From NCBI GenBank assembly GCA_937948705.1, contig CALECF010000176.1, positions 1 through 6,658 of the forward strand: 6,658 bases of DNA. Direction: 5' to 3'. The stretch comes from an uncultured Anaerosolibacter sp. Its GTDB lineage: Bacteria; Bacillota_A; Clostridia; Peptostreptococcales; Thermotaleaceae. The position numbers and the translations under genes are program-made. Position 1 is the stretch's first letter. The number at the start of each line of letters is the position of its first letter. The notes under the pieces were generated by a model. The model was given only the letters and a program-made list of their open reading frames with translations, had not been told where the DNA came from and did no database searches. Of the stretch, positions 1 to 6,330 are shown in pieces.

Positions 1-50
1 TCAGCTTGGGACTTTGCGTCTCCTTTAAGTCTATATTTTTTAGCGTTCAT
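1..50 (-). CDS. Partial gene, N-terminus only (hypothetical protein)
   Basis: Only the first 16 codons and part of another lie in the window; the gene continues past the left edge. They read MNAKKYRLKGDAKSQA, a Lys-rich, hydrophilic start with no signal peptide. The call rests on a textbook ribosome binding site: on the minus strand GGAGGTGAT (54-62) ends 3 bases before the ATG, giving the usual spacing from its GGAGG core. A weak promoter may lie just upstream: TTGGCA (97-102) and TAAATA (74-79), 17 bases apart, with a good -35 but a poor -10. A better-looking pair, TTTACA (89-94) and TATTAT (67-72), would start transcription inside the ribosome binding site and so is unlikely. Too little sequence is present to name a family. 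Confidence 0.55.
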   Translation of the reverse strand, partial: MNAKKYRLKGDAKSQA

Positions 51-127
51 GATATCACCTCCACATATAATAGTATTTACGATTCCAATGTAAAATTGCC
101 AAACAAATATTTACAAATGTTAAAAAT

Positions 128-190
128 AAAAATAAGGTGCGAGAAAATGTAAGATGAACATTTTTCTGCACCTTATTTTTTATTGTTTTT
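128..190. terminator. Bidirectional intrinsic terminator
   Basis: A 13-bp perfect stem pairs AAAAATAAGGTGC (128-140) with GCACCTTATTTTT (168-180). It continues inward after a one-base mismatch as a second helix, with AGAAAATGT facing ACATTTTTCT and one bulge, around a short loop near 151-157. The plus strand ends in a T-rich tract to about 190, and the minus strand has T-rich sequence after the stem (121-128). It lies 10 bases or less past the stop codon of the minus-strand gene at 191-442. Its likely job is to end that transcript before the next minus-strand gene (1-50). Confidence 0.85.
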
Positions 191-442
191 TTATCTTGTG
201 CCTGATCCCGGTCTTTGAGGGGTATACCCTGGCTGTGGCCTGCCCGGTGGACGTGAAGGTACTGTTTGGCTGCCAATTGGAGCAGTTCCTGGGGGATACA
301 TGACATGTCCTGGCTGATAATAGTAAGGATAACATATATAGGATGGATAATTGTTGTAGGTTGGATAATATGGCATCGGGCCTATCATTGGACGTTCCTG
401 GGGTCTAGGGGGCATGCCTTGTTGAGGTTGTTGACGATTCAT
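191..442 (-). CDS. Pro/Tyr/Gln-rich small protein, spore-coat-like
   Basis: The product has 83 residues and very biased composition: 21 Pro and 11 Tyr, with many Gln, Gly and Arg. The tyrosines cluster in the middle (about residues 25-49, with PYYP and YPYYYQP), while both ends are Pro/Arg/Gln-rich. There is no signal peptide or membrane segment, one Cys and no Lys. Such low-complexity Pro/Tyr-rich proteins are typical of spore coat or exosporium components in Firmicutes, where Tyr can be cross-linked; no specific family is recognised. The start is secure: AAGGAGGTGATTGT directly precedes the ATG. A sigma-K-like promoter lies just upstream and a strong hairpin terminator just downstream, so this is probably a single-gene transcript. 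The antisense reading frame over the same bases is a Trp-rich shadow. A coat role is inferred from composition and promoter only. Confidence 0.75.
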   Translation of the reverse strand: MNRQQPQQGMPPRPQERPMIGPMPYYPTYNNYPSYICYPYYYQPGHVMYPPGTAPIGSQTVPSRPPGRPQPGYTPQRPGSGTR

Positions 443-465
443 ACAATCACCTCCTTCCTTTGGTA

Positions 466-494
466 CAGGCTATGCGCAAGGTTGAGAGAATGTG
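466..494 (-). promoter_or_regulatory. Candidate sigma-K-like promoter for the Pro/Tyr-rich gene
   Basis: Read on the minus strand, CACA (491-494) is followed after 16 bases by CATAGCCTG (466-474). The sigma-K pattern known from Bacillus is roughly mACm, 16 bases, CATAnnnTA. The match is complete except for the last base of the -10. Transcription would start about 15-20 bases before the GGAGGTGAT of the gene at 191-442, a sensible distance. Short motifs like this also arise by chance, so it is a candidate only. Confidence 0.35.
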
Positions 495-548
495 ACTATA
501 TGAATAAGCAATATAAGGGATTTTTAAGGGAATGGTAATTATTTAAAC

Positions 549-577
549 TTGAAAAATGAAGGTATGTCTTGTAGAAT
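549..577 (+). promoter_or_regulatory. Candidate sigma-A promoter for the glycosyl hydrolase gene
   Basis: TTGAAA (549-554) and TAGAAT (572-577) are separated by exactly 17 bases. Each differs from the vegetative consensus (TTGACA, TATAAT) at one position. Transcription would start near 584, giving a leader of about 90 bases that contains the hairpin at 603-627. Confidence 0.55.
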
Positions 578-602
578 GAAAGGGTATACAGAACATGTCC
601 AC

Positions 603-632
603 AGCCTCACTCTGAACGGGTGAGGCTATTTA
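603..632 (+). promoter_or_regulatory. Leader hairpin upstream of the glycosyl hydrolase gene (possible attenuator)
   Basis: AGCCTCAC (603-610) pairs perfectly with GTGAGGCT (620-627) around a nine-base loop, followed by ATTTATAT rather than a clean T-run. No plus-strand gene lies upstream that it could terminate. It sits between the predicted transcription start and the ribosome binding site of the gene at 674. A weak terminator or attenuator, or an mRNA-stabilising stem, is possible. The poor U-tract argues against efficient termination. Confidence 0.45.
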
Positions 633-673
633 TATGTATAGGTTAATAGAGCCGGGAGGAAAGGTGGGGTACA

Positions 674-2368
674 ATGAAGAGGAAAATAATATATATTTGT
701 TTATTGGTCATTGGGATTCTACTAGGAAGCTTTTATTTTATTCAAAACTTTTATTTTGTGTCCAAATCTGCATCGATAATGCCTACCATACCAAAACTCG
801 TTATATACAATGATAAAAATGTTAAAGGTCTTGAAGATGAGATGGTGAAGATATGGGGAGAAAATCAGAATATGTATGTTCCCCTAGATTTATTACAAAA
901 AGAGCTGGGTATCCATGTGGATTATGACCTTGTGGTAAAGGTGGGTACCATTACCACCAAGGAAACGGTTATCCGTTTCTATGAAGAGGGAGGAAAAGTA
1001 ACAGTAAATAATAAAATAGCAAAAAATGCTTTACCTATGATCATTGAAAAGGATATACCCTATGTTGCTATACAGAATATCCAAGAATATATCGGTATTA
1101 AGAGTAGATGGATTGAAGAACGAAATATGATGATCCTAACCGATCACAAAGAGAATGTTTATAGAGGAGAAGTCGTAAAAGATCAATTAAGGGTGAGACA
1201 AGAAGGCAGGCTCCTATCTGCAGTCCTAGAAATTTTAAAGGCAGGTGAGAAGCTGCAGTTAGTAGATGATAGTGGGGAATGGATCCAGGTGATCACAGGA
1301 AATGGACAGGTTGGTTATGTGAATCGAGATGGGATTGGAAACATTGAGATAGAAAAAGCCATAGAGATAGGGCAAACTGGACCGATTTGGAAACCAGTGT
1401 CAGGAAAAATTTTCTTAACCTGGGATCATATCCATGGTAAAAATCCGGATACATCAAAGATCGGATCTATGGAAGGGGTTAATGTGATTTCACCCACATG
1501 GATCAGTATTGTAGATAATAAAGGAACGATCAGGCATAAAATAGATAAAGCCTATATCCAGTGGGCGAAGGAACGGGGTTATAAGGTTTGGGCACTGGTC
1601 AATAATTCGTTTAACCCAGATATGACCAGTACCATCTTGAACAATTCCCTTACAAGGGAGCGTATGATCAACGAACTGACGAAATTAGCAGTGGATTATA
1701 ATCTTGACGGGATCAATATAGACTTTGAGAATGTGTACATGAGAGATCGTGACAAGCTCACCCAGTTTACACGAGAGCTAACACCGATGCTTCATGAAAA
1801 AGGGATCGTTGTCTCTATTGATGTTACCATAAAAAGCATGACAGAAAACTGGTCTCTATGCTATGATCGGAAGGCGCTAGGCGAAATCGTGGATTATATG
1901 GCAGTGATGACCTATGACGAACACTGGTCAGCCAGTCCCGTAAGTGGCTCTGTTGCATCCCTTGGGTGGGTTGAAAAAGGTATGCTTGGAATCATGGAAG
2001 AGGTTCCGGCAGACAAACTGTTGTTGGGCGTTCCGTTTTATACAAGAATCTGGATGGAATCTCCTTCCGTCGATAATCCGGGTAAAGTTCAAGTGAAATC
2101 CAAGGCAGTAGGTATGGAAACTGTAAATGAGATATTAAAAAACTCATCTATTCAAAAAGAGTGGAAAGCTGAAGCAGGGCAGTACTACGTAAGCTATGAA
2201 AAGGATGGAAAGAATGAAACAATATGGATCGAAGATGGGCGATCTCTTCAATTAAAGGCGGGATTAGTAGGCAAATATGATTTTGCAGGAATAGCAGCAT
2301 GGAGAAGAGGTTTTGAGACTCCAGAAATTTGGAGTGCAATAAATAAAACGATAAATTCTTTAGAGTAA
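674..2368 (+). CDS. Membrane-anchored family 18 glycosyl hydrolase with stalk and SH3-like domains
   Basis: The 564-residue protein is likely a surface or cell-wall glycosidase acting on peptidoglycan or another GlcNAc polymer. An uncleaved signal anchor spans about residues 5-25 after MKRK. Residues about 36-155 resemble the copper-amine-oxidase N-terminal-like stalk fold seen in many clostridial wall proteins (tentative). Residues about 162-223 look like a bacterial SH3 domain (LRVRQEG, GEWIQV, GQVGYVN). The GH18 barrel fills about 240-560. Its catalytic motif is DGINIDFE (345-352), with Glu352 as the expected acid and Asp350 as the assisting residue. The first position of the usual DxxDxDxE is present, but the middle Asp is Asn348. 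MTYD (412-415) and the late Trp543 also fit GH18, and the arrangement is close to the YdhD/YaaH/SleL group of spore and wall hydrolases. ATG 674 is chosen because AAGGTGG (661-667) lies 6 bases before it. Substrate and spore role are inferred. Confidence 0.9.
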   Translation: MKRKIIYICLLVIGILLGSFYFIQNFYFVSKSASIMPTIPKLVIYNDKNVKGLEDEMVKIWGENQNMYVPLDLLQKELGIHVDYDLVVKVGTITTKETVIRFYEEGGKVTVNNKIAKNALPMIIEKDIPYVAIQNIQEYIGIKSRWIEERNMMILTDHKENVYRGEVVKDQLRVRQEGRLLSAVLEILKAGEKLQLVDDSGEWIQVITGNGQVGYVNRDGIGNIEIEKAIEIGQTGPIWKPVSGKIFLTWDHIHGKNPDTSKIGSMEGVNVISPTWISIVDNKGTIRHKIDKAYIQWAKERGYKVWALVNNSFNPDMTSTILNNSLTRERMINELTKLAVDYNLDGINIDFENVYMRDRDKLTQFTRELTPMLHEKGIVVSIDVTIKSMTENWSLCYDRKALGEIVDYMAVMTYDEHWSASPVSGSVASLGWVEKGMLGIMEEVPADKLLLGVPFYTRIWMESPSVDNPGKVQVKSKAVGMETVNEILKNSSIQKEWKAEAGQYYVSYEKDGKNETIWIEDGRSLQLKAGLVGKYDFAGIAAWRRGFETPEIWSAINKTINSLE

Positions 2369-2383
2369 AAAGATGAATATAGG

Positions 2384-2414
2384 AAGGAACTCAACTCTCG
2401 TTGGGTTCCTTTTT
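2384..2414 (+). terminator. Intrinsic terminator after the glycosyl hydrolase gene
   Basis: AAGGAACTCAAC (2384-2395) pairs with GTTGGGTTCCTT (2400-2411), all Watson-Crick except one G-T pair, around a four-base loop (2396-2399). A short T-run (2410-2414) follows. It begins 15 bases after the stop codon at 2368. It also lies just past the stop of the converging gene at 2421-2627, where it may act on the minus strand, though the tail on that side is less T-rich. Confidence 0.85.
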
Positions 2415-2420
2415 AGATTG

Positions 2421-2627
2421 CTACTCTATTTCATAGGTGAATGGATATACATCTTCTGCTTTTTTACCTAATCTAGAGGCGAAGCTTTGGGCATCAATTT
2501 CTTCTACCACGCCATTATCTTTAATAACCCTTACATTCCAAATCTCACCATTTTCCTTTACCAATAACTCAGCTGGATATTGAGTTCCATCATCAAACTT
2601 GACTTTACCACGTTTCCAAGGCATCAA
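2421..2627 (-). CDS. Small hypothetical protein (67-68 residues)
   Basis: This is an acidic-to-neutral small protein with no signal peptide, membrane segment or Cys. It begins PWKRGKVKFDDGTQYPAE and ends YPFTYEIE. The alternating pattern (GKVKFDDG, ELLVKENGEIWNVRVI, GVVEEIDA) suggests a compact beta-rich fold; I do not recognise the family. Two starts are possible: TTG at 2625-2627 or the next codon, ATG, at 2622-2624. AAAGGAG on the minus strand leaves 7 bases to the TTG and 10 to the ATG, so the TTG has the better spacing and the ATG the better codon; the difference is one residue. The gene stands alone, converging on the glycosyl hydrolase gene and divergent from cphB. A sigma-G-like promoter upstream hints at forespore expression. 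A coding call is supported by the ribosome binding site, a full-length frame and protein-like composition. Confidence 0.75.
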   Translation of the reverse strand: MMPWKRGKVKFDDGTQYPAELLVKENGEIWNVRVIKDNGVVEEIDAQSFASRLGKKAEDVYPFTYEIE

Positions 2628-2655
2628 AGCATCTCTCCTTTCATGGTTGTATGAT

Positions 2656-2685
2656 TAGTATGGGTTAATTATTATGAATTTATAA
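2656..2685 (-). promoter_or_regulatory. Candidate sigma-G-like promoter for the small gene
   Basis: Read on the minus strand, TTATA (2681-2685) is followed after 18 bases by CATACTA (2656-2662). The forespore sigma-G pattern is about gHATR, 18 bases, CATnHTA. The -10 matches fully and the -35 misses only its first base. Transcription would begin about 10-15 bases before the AAAGGAG of the gene at 2421-2627. Confidence 0.4.
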
Positions 2686-2741
2686 CTGTAAAAATAATGC
2701 TAGAAGTATAGTTGAGAAAAAAATGAAAATAATAAATTCAT
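2674..2741. repeat. Inverted repeat in the cphB upstream region (ARG-half-site-like)
   Basis: ATGAATTTAT (2674-2683) and its exact reverse complement ATAAATTCAT (2732-2741) face each other 48 bases apart. A third, shorter pair, ATGAA (2723-2727) and TTCAT (2737-2741), overlaps the right copy with 9 bases between. TGAAT...ATTCA is the half-site pattern of ARG boxes bound by ArgR/AhrC. No copy forms a complete 18-bp ARG box with the right spacing, and the region is very AT-rich, so both operator function and hairpin function are uncertain. Confidence 0.35.
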
Positions 2742-2772
2742 GTATGAAAAAAGTAAAGGCTTGGAAAAAATA
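2742..2772 (+). promoter_or_regulatory. Candidate sigma-F-like promoter for cphBA
   Basis: GTATG (2742-2746), 16 bases, then GGAAAAAATA (2763-2772). The early-forespore sigma-F pattern is about GywTA, 16 bases, GgnrAnAnTw. The -10 fits at every defined position and the -35 misses its last base. Transcription would start near 2779, about 50 bases before cphB. Because an A-run satisfies most of the -10 pattern, chance is a real possibility. No convincing sigma-A promoter was found: the best pair is TTGGAA (2761-2766) with TAAAAG (2784-2789), four of six matches each at 17-base spacing. Confidence 0.35.
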
Positions 2773-2829
2773 TTGGATACAGCTAAAAGTGTAAGCAGAT
2801 GTTCAACAGCGAATTAGGAGGAAGAATAA

Positions 2830-3684
2830 ATGATCTATCATCAAGATTCATATCTTGTGGTAATAGGTGGGGCGGAAGATAAGACTGCGGATAAAGTTAT
2901 TTTGAAAAAACTTGTATCGCTTACAAATAAAAAAGATCCAAAGTTTGTCGTTATGACAACGGCAACAGAAAAGCCAAAGGAAGTAGGCCAGCAATATATC
3001 AAGGTGTTTAAGACCTTGGGTATTGAAGGAATCACAGTGCTAAATATTGAAAGTCGAGAAGATGCCAATAGAGAAGAAGTTTTAAAGGAAATGATGGAAG
3101 GTGACTGCATCTTTTTCACTGGTGGAGATCAGCTCAGAATATCCAGCATACTAGGGGGAACGAGAGTCCATGACCTTTTGCATGAATGTGTGGGACGAGG
3201 AAAGGTAATTGCAGGAACGAGCGCTGGTGCTTCTATGATGAGTGAAATCATGGTGGTAGAGGGAATGGATGGAGAAGCACCCAGTCGATGTACGATCAAA
3301 ATGGCTCCTGGTATGGGACTCATGGAGGGGGTTATTATTGATCAACACTTTAATCAGAGGGGCAGAATTGGAAGACTTCTTTCTGCTATTGCCCAGAATC
3401 CCCATTCACTAGGGATTGGAATCGATGAAAATACAGCGATTGTACTAAATCATCAGAATACATTTAACGTGATAGGATCAGGAGTAGTGACGGTCATTGA
3501 TGGCAGGGATATTGAGTATACCAACACTTCAGAACAGTATCCAAATGAGCCCTTGGCTATTACAAATGTTCGGATGCATGTGCTGCCAACAGACTATGGC
3601 TATCAGCTTGCTTCCAAAACACCAATCATACCAAACAAATCAAATAAAAAAGCGCAAGATCAATCACAGGAGGAATCAAAATGA
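2830..3684 (+). CDS. cphB: Cyanophycinase (peptidase family S51)
   Basis: This intracellular serine-type exopeptidase hydrolyses cyanophycin to beta-Asp-Arg dipeptides, the first step of mobilising the stored nitrogen. The 284-residue length is normal for the family. VIGGAEDK (11-18) opens the fold, FFTGGDQ (95-101) follows, and the nucleophile elbow GTSAGA (129-134) carries Ser131. DQHF (171-174) supplies His173, and GIDENTA (197-203) supplies Glu200. Arg177, Arg179 and Arg182 line up, one residue off, with the arginines described around the active site of the Synechocystis enzyme. All key residues are intact and there is no signal peptide. The tail after about residue 266 is Lys/Gln/Glu-rich and probably disordered. 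AGGAGG (2816-2821) lies 8 bases before the ATG. The stop overlaps the cphA start (ATGA, 3681-3684), so the two genes form one operon with probable translational coupling. Confidence 0.96.
   Translation: MIYHQDSYLVVIGGAEDKTADKVILKKLVSLTNKKDPKFVVMTTATEKPKEVGQQYIKVFKTLGIEGITVLNIESREDANREEVLKEMMEGDCIFFTGGDQLRISSILGGTRVHDLLHECVGRGKVIAGTSAGASMMSEIMVVEGMDGEAPSRCTIKMAPGMGLMEGVIIDQHFNQRGRIGRLLSAIAQNPHSLGIGIDENTAIVLNHQNTFNVIGSGVVTVIDGRDIEYTNTSEQYPNEPLAITNVRMHVLPTDYGYQLASKTPIIPNKSNKKAQDQSQEESK
3668..3673 (+). promoter_or_regulatory. Ribosome binding site of cphA inside the end of cphB
   Basis: A perfect AGGAGG lies within the last codons of cphB, 7 bases before the cphA ATG at 3681. It fixes the cphA start and shows that cphA has its own strong initiation site in addition to coupling through the ATGA overlap. 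Confidence 0.85.
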
Positions 3685-6317
3685 AGGTCGTGGATTTAAG
3701 AGTATTAAGAGGTAGAAATGTATACAGTCATAAGCCAGTCATCAAAATTACTGTTGATTTGGAAGAACTTTATGATACACCTACCTCAGAAATTCCTATG
3801 TTTAATGACAACTTAATTGCAATGATTCCAGGACTAAAGGAGCATAAATGCGCAGAAGGTTACAAGGGTGGTTTTGTAGTACGATTAAAGAGGGGCACCT
3901 ATTTAGCCCATGTGATGGAGCACACAGCTCTTGAGATACAAAATATGTTAGGATACAATATTAGTTTTGGCAAAGCAAGATGGGATAGTGGGAAATCTAT
4001 TTATAATGTCATATATGGATATACCAACGAGACAGCGGGCGTTGAAGCAGGACTAATGGCTTTTGATATTTTGAATCATCTAATTAATGGAGAAAACATC
4101 GATGTGGATGCAAGATTAGAGATGATTCGGAAAAAAGCTGCTGAACGAGAATTGGGGCCAAGCACAAAGGCTATTGAAGAGGAAGCTATAAAAGCAGGGA
4201 TTCCAGTGAATCGCATTGGAAAGGACAGTATGCTTCAACTGGGGTACGGTGCATATCAAAGAAGAATGCAAGCAACCTTGACAGATCAGACAAGCTGCAT
4301 TGCTGTGGATATTTCTTGTGACAAATGGATGACCAATGAACTATTAAAACAAAATGGTATTCCAGTACCAGAGGGAAAGGTTGCCAAGAATAGGTTTGAA
4401 GCCGTAGAGATGGCCAATGAAATTGGCTACCCTGTGGTTGTAAAGCCTTTTAATGGAAATCAAGGAAAGGGTGTATCCTTGAATTTAAATTCAGATGAAG
4501 AGGTAATTTCTGCCTATGAGGCAGTGGAAAAGTATACTCCAGATGCCCTAGTAGAAAATTATATAGAAGGGAAGCATTATCGAGTACTGGTTGTAAAAGA
4601 CCGAGTTGTTGCTGCTTCTGAAAGAATCCCTGCCCACGTTGTAGGAAATGGGAAAAATACCATCAACGAACTTATTGAAATAGAAAACAGAAACCCTTTG
4701 CGGGGAGAAGGCCATGAAAAGCCACTGACCAAGATAAAAGTGGATGAAGTTATGATGCTCCTTCTGAAGAAAAGTCATTTTACTTTGTCGGATATACCAG
4801 AAGAGGGACAAGTGATTTATCTGAGAGAAAATGACAATCTAAGTACAGGAGGAATAGCCATAGATGTGACGGATCAGGTGCATGAAGATACCAAAAAAAT
4901 GTGCATTAAAGCAGCTGATCTTATCGGCTTAGATGTGGCTGGTGTCGATGTGACAACTGCAGACATTGCGTATCCCTTAAGGGATACAGGGGGGGCGATC
5001 ATTGAAGTCAATGCGGCTCCGGGAATCAGAATGCATCATTATCCATCTTCAGGAAAACCTAGAAACGTGGCAAAGGAGATTGTATCATCCCTATTTCCAG
5101 AAGGAAAGAAACACTCTATTCCTATTGTGGCTGTCACAGGAACCAATGGAAAGACTACCACCACAAGATTGATTAATAGAATTTTGAAAGAAGCAGGTCA
5201 CCATGTGGGTATGACTACTACTTGTGGAATCTATATAGAGGATGAATGTATTTATGAAGGAGATACCACAGGCCCAGCCAGTGCCAAGACCATATTGATG
5301 AACAAGCATGTCACAGCTGCAGTACTGGAGACGGCCAGAGGTGGCATTGTCAATAGAGGTCTGGGATATGACCTGGCCGATGTAGGTATCATTACAAACA
5401 TCACTGACGATCACTTGGGCTTGGATGGCATCGAAACCATGGAAGACTTGGCCCATGCAAAATCTTTAGTAATTGAAGCCACCAAAAAGACTGGGTATGC
5501 TGTTATTAATGCAGAGGATGAGTATTGTTTATCTATTAGAGATAGAGCTTATGGCAATCTCATACTGTTTTCCAAGGATCATAAGAACAATTACGTCGTA
5601 AAGCATATCAAAGAAGGTGGAAGGGTAGTTTATATCAAGGATCAAATCATCTATATGGCCACGGATAAGGAACAGATTCCTGTGGTAAATATAGAAAACA
5701 TTCCTGCAACCTTGGGAGGCGCTCTCATCCACAATGTTGAAAATAGCCTGGCTGCCACTGCTGGGGCCTGGGGATTGGGTATTGACAAAGACGCTATTAA
5801 TCGAGCCTTGGTAGGTTTTAAAAGTGACGAAAAGGAGAACCCAGGAAGATTTAATATGTATGATGTGGCTGATTTTAAGGTAATTGTGGATTATGGTCAT
5901 AATTTCGATGGATATAAGAAGGTTATCGAAGGATTGCAAAAAATTAAGATTAATCGGCTCATTGGTGTCATTGGTGTTCCAGGGGATCGACTAGATACTA
6001 GTATCCATGAAATCGGAATTCTATCAGGACAAAGTTTTGACCGTGTATGGATCAAGGAAGATAGAGATCGAAGAGGGAGAGAAGAAGGGGGAGTAGCAAA
6101 GCGTTTGATGGAAGGCTGTTTAAAGGGCGGTCTTAATCCGAGAAATATGGTAGTCGAGTTATTAGAAGAAGTTGCCCTAAGAGAGGCCATGGAAGCAGCA
6201 ACTGCTGGAGATATTGTCATCGTATTCTATGAAGATCGGGACAAGATTATGGAGACAATCAATGAATTTAGTCGCCAGAAAGAGAATATGCTTCTCAAAG
6301 AAAAAATAATGGTGTAA
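3681..6317 (+). CDS. cphA: Cyanophycin synthetase
   Basis: This cytoplasmic ATP-dependent ligase builds cyanophycin: Asp is added to the backbone, then Arg is linked to each Asp side chain. The 878 residues match the usual CphA1 length. The N-terminal domain (about 1-160) carries HVMEH (77-81), an HxxEH motif of the inverted-zincin kind; a third, primer-making active site has been described in this domain of CphA1. The ATP-grasp module (about 210-470) shows KPFNGNQGKG (255-264), Glu292, Asp423 and IEVNAAPG (441-448). The Mur-ligase-like module (about 480-878) has the P-loop GTNGKTT (487-493), LETARGG (549-555), NITDDHLG (573-580), a candidate carbamylated Lys594, HNVENSL (684-690), VDYGHN (736-741) and the late KEDRDRRGR (792-800). 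Every signature is present, so both ligase reactions should work. It lies downstream of cphB with a 4-base overlap, and a strong terminator begins 13 bases after the stop. Confidence 0.97.
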   Translation: MKVVDLRVLRGRNVYSHKPVIKITVDLEELYDTPTSEIPMFNDNLIAMIPGLKEHKCAEGYKGGFVVRLKRGTYLAHVMEHTALEIQNMLGYNISFGKARWDSGKSIYNVIYGYTNETAGVEAGLMAFDILNHLINGENIDVDARLEMIRKKAAERELGPSTKAIEEEAIKAGIPVNRIGKDSMLQLGYGAYQRRMQATLTDQTSCIAVDISCDKWMTNELLKQNGIPVPEGKVAKNRFEAVEMANEIGYPVVVKPFNGNQGKGVSLNLNSDEEVISAYEAVEKYTPDALVENYIEGKHYRVLVVKDRVVAASERIPAHVVGNGKNTINELIEIENRNPLRGEGHEKPLTKIKVDEVMMLLLKKSHFTLSDIPEEGQVIYLRENDNLSTGGIAIDVTDQVHEDTKKMCIKAADLIGLDVAGVDVTTADIAYPLRDTGGAIIEVNAAPGIRMHHYPSSGKPRNVAKEIVSSLFPEGKKHSIPIVAVTGTNGKTTTTRLINRILKEAGHHVGMTTTCGIYIEDECIYEGDTTGPASAKTILMNKHVTAAVLETARGGIVNRGLGYDLADVGIITNITDDHLGLDGIETMEDLAHAKSLVIEATKKTGYAVINAEDEYCLSIRDRAYGNLILFSKDHKNNYVVKHIKEGGRVVYIKDQIIYMATDKEQIPVVNIENIPATLGGALIHNVENSLAATAGAWGLGIDKDAINRALVGFKSDEKENPGRFNMYDVADFKVIVDYGHNFDGYKKVIEGLQKIKINRLIGVIGVPGDRLDTSIHEIGILSGQSFDRVWIKEDRDRRGREEGGVAKRLMEGCLKGGLNPRNMVVELLEEVALREAMEAATAGDIVIVFYEDRDKIMETINEFSRQKENMLLKEKIMV
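4970..4987. repeat. Perfect 18-bp palindrome inside cphA
   Basis: GTATCCCTTAAGGGATAC reads the same on both strands. It encodes part of residues 430-436 of CphA, between the metal-binding Asp423 and Glu442 of the ATP-grasp module, in a stretch that varies between homologues as I recall. A run of seven G follows a few bases later (4989-4995). It may be chance or an intragenic protein site. Confidence 0.5.
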
Positions 6318-6330
6318 GTGATTCAAGAAC

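Noticed and set aside
67..94. Minus-strand TTTACA / TATTAT promoter-like pair with 16-base spacing
   Set aside because: Transcription from it would begin at about position 60, cutting into the ribosome binding site (54-62) of the gene at 1-50.
266..538. Plus-strand open frame of 90 codons
   Set aside because: It lies mostly antisense to the Pro/Tyr-rich gene, has a Trp-rich unnatural composition produced by that gene's codons, and has no ribosome binding site.
2712..2740. TTGAGA near 2712 as a -35 for cphB
   Set aside because: No acceptable -10 lies at 16-18 bases; the best partner is at 15 bases and is weak.
3497..3715. Plus-strand open frame spanning the cphB-cphA junction
   Set aside because: It overlaps both well-supported genes out of frame and has no independent start signal.
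5091..6220. Long minus-strand open frames opposite cphA (5091-5456, 5529-5939, 5897-6220)
   Set aside because: All are antisense to the strongly motif-supported Mur-ligase half of CphA, and their products have no recognisable motif.
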